Shown in pieces: positions 6,738 to 12,460 of a DNA stretch of 19,124 nt; the first letter of the stretch is position 1; every line of letters starts with the position of its first letter. The notes under the pieces are model-generated. The model saw only the letters and a program-made list of their open reading frames with translations, searched no databases and was not told the origin of the DNA. Location: contig JADLFM010000232.1 in assembly GCA_020845495.1 (NCBI GenBank), positions 1 through 19,124 of the forward strand. The letters are read 5' to 3'. The DNA comes from Chloroflexota bacterium. Lineage in GTDB: Bacteria; Chloroflexota; UBA6077; JACCZL01. The position numbers and the translations under genes are program-made.

Positions 6738-8759
6738 TCACGACGCCGTGCGCCGCTGCCGCCGCTTCGACCGCACGAAATCGTCGAGGATGTACTCGCC
6801 AAGGCGCTCGGGCGTCGAATAGAACGCCCGGCCACGGTTGATCTTCGTGATCTGGTCCACGAAGCTGACCAGTGCATACCCGCGCTCCAGCATGAACGTG
6901 TTGATGGTGATGCGCTCGCGGGTGCAGCGCTGCACTTCCTTCAGCGTCTCCATGTAGCAGCGCGAGGTCGGCGGATACGAGAACTCCGGCCGGCCGTTCT
7001 CGAAGTGGGCCGTTGGCTCGCCGTCCGTGATCATGATGATCTGGCGGTTGCCGCCCTTGTGCCGCGCCAGCAGGTCGCGCGCCAGCATGAAAGCGTGCTG
7101 CATGTTCGTGCCGTACTGCCACTCGTTGCACGTCAGCATCGGCAGCTCTTCGGGCGTGATCTGCTTGGCAATGTACGAGAACCCGATGATGTAGAGGTTG
7201 TCGCGCGGGAACTGGCCCTTGATCAGCGAGTTGAGCGCCACGGCCACGCGCTTGGCTGAGCGGAAGCAGCCCCGCAGCAGCATCGAGCGGCTGAGGTCGA
7301 TCATCAGGACCGTCGAGGACTCGGTGTTCAGCTCGGTGCGGTAGACCTCGAAATCCTCGGGCGTGAGCTGCACCGGGCGGCCGGCGCCCTGCCGCTCGAC
7401 GGCGTTCATGACCGTCTCTTTGAGATCGAGCAGGAACGGATCGCCGAACTCGTAGACCTTGGTGTCGTCGGTGCGGTCGCCGCCCGCGCCTCGGAAGTCG
7501 GTCTCGTGGCGGCCGACGCGGTCCCGCTTCAACTGGGCGAAGATGTCGCGCAGGGCCTTCTGCCCGATCTTCCGGATGGCGCGCGGAGTCAGCTCGAAGC
7601 TGTCGCCGTTCTTCGAGATGTAGCCGGCCTCCTCGAGGATCTTCCGCAGCTGCTTGAGCTGCTCCAGCGCCTGCCCGGCCTCCTCGCCGAGCAGCCGGCT
7701 CAGCTCCTGCTGGTCGATGCCGTCGAGGTCGGAGCTGTGATCGGCCTCCAGCATCTGGCGCTCGAGCTTGTCGAGCCCCTGGAGGTCTTGCATCATCTTC
7801 ATCGCTTCCTGCAGCGACATCGGCTCGTCGCCTCGGAACGAGTAGCGCTGGCGCATGTCGCCCATCGGCATGATCTCTTCGAGGTTCATCGCCAGCTCGG
7901 ACAGCTCGCGGCGCAGGTCGGGATCCTGCATCGCGGCGTCCATCATCTGCTGCAGCTCACGGCGCTGGCTCGGGCTCATGCTGTCGAGCATCGACTGCAT
8001 GGCGGCCATCTGCGCCTGCAACTGGGCCGCCAGTTGTTCCAGGTTCTGTGCGCCAGGGAACAGCTCGCCCCACTTATCCATGAACCCGTCGAAGTCGGGA
8101 TTGCCGCCCTCGGCCGCCTCGCGCAGCATCTGGTTCAGGTCGGAGAGCATCTGCTTCATGCCCTGCATCGCCTCGGGCGTCGTGTTCTGGATCGCCTGCT
8201 GCATGCCCTGGAAGGTGGACTGCATCATCTGCTGCTTGAGCGCGTTGAGCAGATCCTCGAACTGCTGGCGCGCATCCGCGTCCATGAAGTCGTAGTTCTG
8301 AAGGTCGCGGATCTGGCCGGGCATGTCTGGCGGCAGCTGATCGAGCTGCTTGCGCTTCTGGTCGGCCATCCGCTCCAGCATCTTCTGGAAGCCGGCCGAC
8401 TCCTGGGGCGCGTCCTGGGCGGATGCTTTCTCGCGACCCTCCTGCACGCGCTTGTCGATGCCCTCGCGCTCGGTCTGTTTGACCTGCTCCAGTTGCTCCT
8501 TGAGCTTGTCCAGCACCCCGCCCATGTCGTACTGATCGAGGTTCTCACGGCGCTTGTTCCGGAGCTGCTCCATCAGGTCGCGCAGCCCCTGCATCTTGTC
8601 GCCCTGCTCGTTCTCGGCCCCGCGCCGCAGCATCTTCTGGAGCGCCCGCCAGAGGTCGCCGTCGTCCAGCAGGTCGTCGGACATCGCCTCCATCAGCTCG
8701 TCGGCATCCAGGCCGGACACCTCCTGCGAGCCGTCCCACCGTGAGTAGCGTGTGTACAT
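6738..8759 (-). CDS. VWA-domain protein, partner of the upstream AAA+ ATPase
   Basis: A 673-residue protein in two parts. Residues about 20-410 are predicted almost wholly helical, with a charged section (50-130) and a strikingly Gln/Met-rich section (about 160-300); I see no membrane segment or signal. The C-terminal VWA domain (about 480-660) has a complete metal-ion adhesion site: D488-L-S490-R-S492 in MIDLSRS, Thr551 in YGTNMQ and Asp579 in MITDGEP. VWA proteins encoded with MoxR/ChlI-type ATPases usually act as the substrate-binding half of a chelatase- or assembly-like machine; the client here is unknown. Length and gene order recall mycobacterial Rv0959 (from memory). The ATG at 8759 is preceded by GGGAG at seven bases. 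It follows the ATPase gene on the same strand after a repeat-bearing gap. Confidence 0.88.
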   Translation of the reverse strand: MYTRYSRWDGSQEVSGLDADELMEAMSDDLLDDGDLWRALQKMLRRGAENEQGDKMQGLRDLMEQLRNKRRENLDQYDMGGVLDKLKEQLEQVKQTEREGIDKRVQEGREKASAQDAPQESAGFQKMLERMADQKRKQLDQLPPDMPGQIRDLQNYDFMDADARQQFEDLLNALKQQMMQSTFQGMQQAIQNTTPEAMQGMKQMLSDLNQMLREAAEGGNPDFDGFMDKWGELFPGAQNLEQLAAQLQAQMAAMQSMLDSMSPSQRRELQQMMDAAMQDPDLRRELSELAMNLEEIMPMGDMRQRYSFRGDEPMSLQEAMKMMQDLQGLDKLERQMLEADHSSDLDGIDQQELSRLLGEEAGQALEQLKQLRKILEEAGYISKNGDSFELTPRAIRKIGQKALRDIFAQLKRDRVGRHETDFRGAGGDRTDDTKVYEFGDPFLLDLKETVMNAVERQGAGRPVQLTPEDFEVYRTELNTESSTVLMIDLSRSMLLRGCFRSAKRVAVALNSLIKGQFPRDNLYIIGFSYIAKQITPEELPMLTCNEWQYGTNMQHAFMLARDLLARHKGGNRQIIMITDGEPTAHFENGRPEFSYPPTSRCYMETLKEVQRCTRERITINTFMLERGYALVSFVDQITKINRGRAFYSTPERLGEYILDDFVRSKRRQRRTAS

Positions 8760-9071
8760 GGTGCGCTCCCGGAGAACGCCTGCGCCGGCCCCTCAGTGTG
8801 AGATGACCGGCGCAGACAGCGATGGTGCGAGTGTCATACAGACCTGTACGGCCCATACCATGAGCCGCACGCCCAGCGAACAGCTCGTCATCCCGAGCGA
8901 AACGAGCTTGCTGCCTCCACCGTCATCCCGAGCGAAACGAGCTTGCGAGTGGAGTCGAGGGATCTTCCCCGGATACTTGAGTGCCGACGGCCTGGGGAAG
9001 ATCCCTTCACTCCGCTCGTTCCTCGCCGCGGTCGGGATGACGGAGCTGTGCTCGGTCCGCCGTGCACGGCT
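8760..9071. other. Spacer between ATPase and VWA genes, no gene seen
   Basis: This 312-bp gap separates two genes that are normally adjacent partners. About half of it (8886-9041) is a hairpin repeat. The remaining 8760-8885 next to the VWA start shows no convincing promoter on the minus strand and no plausible small gene. Confidence 0.6.
8886..9041. repeat. Inverted-repeat element with duplicated left end
   Basis: Arms of about 49 bases (8922-8970 and 8994-9041) pair imperfectly, with exact outer (GTCATCCCGA) and inner (GGGATCTTCCCC) ends and a divergent middle, around a 23-base loop. The first 25 bases of the left arm are repeated exactly 35 bp upstream (8886-8910 against 8921-8945). The outer and middle arm sequence resembles that of the element at 12163-12341. 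No coding capacity is present, so it is a non-autonomous intergenic element of MITE or REP type. Confidence 0.8.
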
Positions 9072-10475
9072 CTAGCCCTGGAACTGGAACCTCGTCCGCG
9101 AGCCCTGCACGCGGTTCTTGTTCAGCTTGCGGTGGCGGTGAAGCCCTTCGAGCACGAACTCCATGGCCGACGCGACAAGCGCCGGGTTGCCCTGGCCACC
9201 GAGCTTGCGGATGGCGTTCGTGAGGCCGCCGACCTCGCCAGCCTGGGCCATGTACTCCAGCGACGACATCCCATCCGAGACCTCGATGCTGAGGCCACGG
9301 TCGAAGTTCATCACCAGCTCTTCAAGGTCGGACATCGAGAAGTAGCGGTCGAAGACGTTCTGCGTGGCCCGGTTGATGAGCCGGTCGACGACCTTCTCCT
9401 CGCTGACATCGCCGACCGATTCCAGCTCGATCTTGCCGCCGGTCGTGGTCACCAGCGCCGACAGGTCGCTGATGCGCGGCGACACCTGCTGCTCGCGGTT
9501 CCGAATCGAGCGGCGCAGGGCGTTCGCCAGCATCGCCTCGTAGTTGCAGATCGAGACGCGCACGCTGACGCCCGAGCGCTGCGAGATGTCGGGGCTGCGC
9601 CGCGCGAGGTGGGTGACCTCGGCCACGATCTCCTTCATGTAGTCCGGCACCACGGTCTCGAAGCCGGCGCTGTCGAACGCCGCGTGCTCCTGCTCCATGA
9701 TGTCGATCTCGTGCGGGATCGTACGGGGATAGTGGGTGCGGATCTGCGCGCCGAAGCGGTCCTTCAGCGGCGTGATGATCCGGCCTCGGTTGGTGTAATC
9801 CTCGGGGTTGGCGCTCGCCACCACGAAGATGTCGAGGTCGAGGCGGATCTTGTAACCCCGCACCTGAACGTCGCGCTCTTCCATGATGTTGAGCAGGCCG
9901 ACCTGAATCCGCTCGGCCAGGTCCGGCAGCTCGTTGAGCGCGAAGATGCCGCGATTCGTGCGCGGGAGCATGCCGTAGTGGATGGTCAGCTCGTCGGAGA
10001 GGTAGCGGCCCTCGGCCACCTTGATCGGGTCAACCTCGCCGATCAGGTCGGCCACGGTGATATCCGGGGTCGCCAGCTTCTCCCCGTAGCGCCGGTCGCG
10101 CGGCAGCCATTCGATCAACGCGGCATCGCCCAACTCGGTGATGGCCGCTCGCCCGGCCGCCGAGATCGGCGCCAGGGGATCGTCGTTCACTTCGGAGCTT
10201 GCGAGGATCGGCACCTCGTCGTCGAGCAGCGAGACGAGGGCGCGGGCAATCCGAGTCTTCGCCTGTCCGCGCTCGCCAAGGAAGATGATGTCCTGCCCTG
10301 AGAGCACCGCGTTCTCGATCTGCGGGAGGACCGTTTCCTCGTAGCCGACGATGCCCGGGAAGATCTCCTCACCCGAAGCAATCTTCCGGATCAGGTTCGC
10401 CCGCATCTCCTCCTTGACGGATCGCGGGCGGTACCCCGACGCTTTCAGCTCTCCGACATTGGTCGGCTTCGCCAT
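9072..10475 (-). CDS. MoxR/ChlI-like AAA+ ATPase
   Basis: A 467-residue cytoplasmic AAA+ ATPase. The P-loop is GERGQAKT (67-74), with Ala before the Lys as in MoxR proteins. The Walker B region reads GIFALNELPDL (176-186): Asn181-Glu182 instead of the usual Asp-Glu. Sensor 1 is SANPEDYTNRG (221-231, Asn223) and TPLKDRFG (235-242) is the ChlI/MoxR arginine-finger region; a helical lid and tail follow. Such ATPases remodel or load complexes together with a VWA partner, here the next gene. No chlorophyll or cobalamin genes are nearby, so a metal-chelatase role is not supported. Size and partner match mycobacterial Rv0958 (from memory). The start at 10475 is set by AGGAG at five bases; the frame stays open upstream, but that part reads as antisense of the next gene. 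Confidence 0.9.
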   Translation of the reverse strand: MAKPTNVGELKASGYRPRSVKEEMRANLIRKIASGEEIFPGIVGYEETVLPQIENAVLSGQDIIFLGERGQAKTRIARALVSLLDDEVPILASSEVNDDPLAPISAAGRAAITELGDAALIEWLPRDRRYGEKLATPDITVADLIGEVDPIKVAEGRYLSDELTIHYGMLPRTNRGIFALNELPDLAERIQVGLLNIMEERDVQVRGYKIRLDLDIFVVASANPEDYTNRGRIITPLKDRFGAQIRTHYPRTIPHEIDIMEQEHAAFDSAGFETVVPDYMKEIVAEVTHLARRSPDISQRSGVSVRVSICNYEAMLANALRRSIRNREQQVSPRISDLSALVTTTGGKIELESVGDVSEEKVVDRLINRATQNVFDRYFSMSDLEELVMNFDRGLSIEVSDGMSSLEYMAQAGEVGGLTNAIRKLGGQGNPALVASAMEFVLEGLHRHRKLNKNRVQGSRTRFQFQG

Positions 10476-10480
10476 GCCTG

Positions 10481-10485
10481 CTCCT
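10481..10485 (-). promoter_or_regulatory. Ribosome binding site fixing the AAA+ ATPase start
   Basis: Read on the minus strand this is AGGAG, five bases before the ATG at 10475. It decides against a much longer N-terminus running to 11168, whose extra residues show no domain and overlap the secreted-protein gene on the other strand. Confidence 0.75.
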
Positions 10486-10711
10486 GTCTGTCTGGGCCGG
10501 GTGGCCGGGGCGGCGCCGTCCGGCGGGCCCAGACGACGATAGATGCACGGTACCTCAGCTCGGGAATACCTGTGAGGATGGCACGCGGTTCGGAAGCGTG
10601 TCAATTTCCAACGCGACACGGTTGCACTGGAGCATCTGCCGGGTTCACATTCTCTCGAAATCGGGCATTCGAACGCTTGACACCGAACGCTCTGGCGGGC
10701 AAACCTCTCTT

Positions 10712-10716
10712 GGAGG
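10712..10716 (+). promoter_or_regulatory. Ribosome binding site of the small secreted protein
   Basis: GGAGG stands eight bases before the ATG at 10725. This start also places a signal peptide at the very N-terminus, whereas upstream in-frame starts would bury it. Confidence 0.75.
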
Positions 10717-10724
10717 ACGGTGCA

Positions 10725-11141
10725 ATGCGACGACGAGCGTGGGGAACACTGGTGCTGGCCTGCTGGCTGCTGGGGCAGAGCGCGCTGGCAGCGGCCGACC
10801 CGCTCGGCGCTGACCAGCGCTACGAGGGCACCCAGGAGGCCGGCGGCCCGGTGACGCTGGTGGTCGCTGGCGAGCCGGCCCAGGTGGTCCAATTCGAGGT
10901 GGAAGGCGTGGCCGGCGGCAGCTGCAGTTGGGACACCATCCGGCTCGACAACTGGGGCGGCCCGTTGCCGATCTCCGACGACCGGTTCAGCGCCACGAAC
11001 GCGGACGGCGACATCCTGGAAGGCGTCTGGGTCTCCCACGAGCCGAACAGCACCCGCATCGAGGGCGTCATCACGGTCCGCGACCCGGTCAGAGGCTGCG
11101 AGACGCCGCCGCTGCGGTGGGTCGCCACCTTGACACCGTAG
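10725..11141 (+). CDS. Small secreted protein of unknown function
   Basis: A 138-residue precursor. Residues 1-24 form a clear signal peptide: MRRR, then the hydrophobic core GTLVLACWLLGQSALA, with likely cleavage after ALAAA near residue 24. The mature part of about 114 residues is beta-rich with two cysteines (67 and 125) that could form one disulfide, and repeated turns such as ISDDRFSATN and DGDILEGVW. The pattern (Cys in the middle, then DRFSA, then a G-x-I-x-G-V run, then Cys and a terminal WVATLTP) resembles small unnamed secreted beta-sandwich proteins I associate with Actinomycetota and Chloroflexota, but I cannot name a family. It is divergent from the ATPase gene and convergent with the HEAT-repeat gene. 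No function is assigned. Confidence 0.75.
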   Translation: MRRRAWGTLVLACWLLGQSALAAADPLGADQRYEGTQEAGGPVTLVVAGEPAQVVQFEVEGVAGGSCSWDTIRLDNWGGPLPISDDRFSATNADGDILEGVWVSHEPNSTRIEGVITVRDPVRGCETPPLRWVATLTP

Positions 11142-11185
11142 CGCTCCGGCGATCTCGCAGCTCCGCACCGTCCGGCCGGTCTGGA

Positions 11186-11926
11186 TCAGACTGGATTGTC
11201 ATTGCCCTCAGTTCTGGCTCGAATCGCCTCGATGGCGTCCCTGGCCTCGCGTCCGACCGACCACCAGTGCGGGACCACTTCGTCATCCGTGGCTTCCAGG
11301 CGTTCCAGCTCGGGGAGCACGTCCGGGCCGCCCACCTGCCCGAGGGTGAGGACTGCCCAGAATCGCACCTCGGCGGACGGATCGTGGAGGGCTTCCAGCA
11401 AGACCGGGATGCGCCTGTCGTCGGCGTGGTGCGTGAGCGCTTCGATGGCGTCGCCGCGCACGTTCGCGGGCGCGTCCTTGTCGGTCGCGATCTGGTAGAG
11501 CGCCGCCTTGGCTCGTGGGTCAGCAATGAGCGAGAGGGCATTCGCGGCGAAGCTCCGCACCCAATCGTGCTCGTCTTCAAGCAAGACCGACACGAGCGTC
11601 GGGACTGCCCGTCGGCTGCCGATCATCCTCAACGCCTGAATCGCACCGGAGCGCGTACCGAAGTCCAGCGAGCGATTGACGACCATTTTATTCAACGCCG
11701 TCACAGCTTTCGTCGCACCGAGAAACCCGAGCCGCCCCATCACCTCGTGCAGGCCGATGCCGTCGTCATCGTGCCGCTGGAGCAGCGCGAATGCGCGGAG
11801 GAGCGCTTCGACGTGCGCCTGCTCGCTCGCCACGACCGCTTCCAGGATCTCGGCGGCGGCATCGTCGCCGTCGCGCCTGGCCCGCCGCGCGAGGCTTGAC
11901 AGCCTGCGATTCACGCGGCTCGCCAT
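11186..11926 (-). CDS. HEAT-repeat (PBS-lyase-like) protein
   Basis: A 246-residue protein built mainly of about five helical HEAT-type repeats, roughly at 59-83, 89-115, 119-148, 153-180 and 184-213. Repeated hallmarks include RSGAIQALRMIGSRRAVPTL, VRSFAANALSLIADPRAKAAL, VRGDAIEALTHHADDRRIPVL and VRFWAVLTLGQVGGPDVLPEL. HEAT proteins act as scaffolds or binding platforms; phycobilin lyases are one branch, but nothing nearby suggests pigments. There is no signal peptide or membrane segment. The first 50 residues are basic, then Ala-rich helical. The ATG at 11926 has GGAG about ten bases upstream. It is convergent with the secreted-protein gene, 44 bp away, and probably forms its own transcript. 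The binding partner is unknown. Confidence 0.85.
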   Translation of the reverse strand: MASRVNRRLSSLARRARRDGDDAAAEILEAVVASEQAHVEALLRAFALLQRHDDDGIGLHEVMGRLGFLGATKAVTALNKMVVNRSLDFGTRSGAIQALRMIGSRRAVPTLVSVLLEDEHDWVRSFAANALSLIADPRAKAALYQIATDKDAPANVRGDAIEALTHHADDRRIPVLLEALHDPSAEVRFWAVLTLGQVGGPDVLPELERLEATDDEVVPHWWSVGREARDAIEAIRARTEGNDNPV

Positions 11927-12162
11927 GGCCCTGTCACTCCCAGACGTCTCCGGTTCCTGATGCTCGTATCAACCGATGGTGTGGACGAGACGATGCCAGA
12001 CCGTCCCGTACTCTGTCTACCCTCTGAGCTAACCTCATCTCCGGCGTGGAGAGGGGAAGGGTTCGGCACTTCTGCGTGCCGGCCCAACTTGCAGGGAGCG
12101 CCGCACACTGACCGGTTTACCAACGTGACAGGAGTCGTCTTGGGAAGTCGCACGGACGCCCC
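11927..12162. other. Spacer upstream of the HEAT-repeat gene, no gene seen
   Basis: First part of a 534-bp gene-free interval between the divergent HEAT-repeat and acyl-CoA ligase genes. It holds one small hairpin (12064-12069 with 12076-12081, a 6-bp stem) and no convincing coding frame or promoter. The rest of the interval is the repeat at 12163-12341 and the ligase leader (12342-12460). Confidence 0.5.
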
Positions 12163-12341
12163 CCCCATGTCATCCTGAGCGCAGCGAAGGACCTCACCCG
12201 CTGAGGCGACAGATGACGGTCAGCGGGTGGTGGACGGCGGGTGACGCGACAGATGACGGTCAGCGGGTGGTGGACGGCGGGTAACGCGACACTGGACGGT
12301 CAGCGGGTGAGGTCCTTCGCTACGCTCAGGATGACATGGGG
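12163..12341. repeat. Inverted-repeat element enclosing 40-bp tandem repeats
   Basis: Arms 12163-12204 and 12300-12341 are reverse complements with one mismatch over 42 bases (core TCATCCTGAGCG). The interior is a tandem array of period 40: 12206-12245, 12246-12285 (one base different), then a partial third unit from 12286 that runs into the right arm. The inner arm end (TCAGCGGGTG) is itself part of the repeat unit, suggesting the array grew by slippage at the arm boundary. No coding content. The arm is related to the element at 8886-9041. Confidence 0.85.
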
Positions 12342-12423
12342 AGGGGGCGTGCCGACAGGTTGATTCGGCGGCGAACGGCCTCGGCATGTCGGGCAGCGAA
12401 CAGCCTCGGCCTGCGCCCCGTGC

Positions 12424-12429
12424 TAGACT
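12424..12429 (+). promoter_or_regulatory. Possible -10 element of the ligase-kinase operon
   Basis: TAGACT (12424-12429) lies 31 bases before the ligase ATG in GC-rich sequence and matches four of six positions of TATAAT. No -35 is recognisable at the right distance, so this is tentative. Confidence 0.22.
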
Positions 12430-12460
12430 CGAAGAGACGGCACAGGGAGCAAACGAATCG

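Noticed and set aside
7506..8744. 412-residue plus-strand frame opposite the VWA gene
   Set aside because: Leu/His/Val-rich antisense of the Gln/Leu-rich helical region; no plausible start signal or domain.
8760..9071. Insertion sequence between ATPase and VWA genes
   Set aside because: There is an inverted repeat but no transposase frame and no obvious target-site duplication, so only a non-autonomous repeat is supported.
6738..10475. Magnesium or cobalt chelatase subunits
   Set aside because: The ATPase has a MoxR-like P-loop and altered Walker B, the VWA protein lacks the chelatase D-type AAA part, and there are no chlorophyll, haem or cobalamin genes nearby.
10677..10682. Perfect TTGACA as the -35 of the secreted-protein gene
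   Set aside because: No acceptable -10 hexamer occurs 16-19 bases downstream.
10476..11168. N-terminal extension of the AAA+ ATPase by 231 residues
   Set aside because: The frame is open, but it lacks a domain, overlaps antisense to the secreted-protein gene with its signal peptide, and a good ribosome site fixes the start at 10475.
12206..12309. Short regularly spaced repeats as a CRISPR array
   Set aside because: Units are contiguous 40-bp tandem copies with no unique spacers, inside a hairpin, and no cas gene is near.
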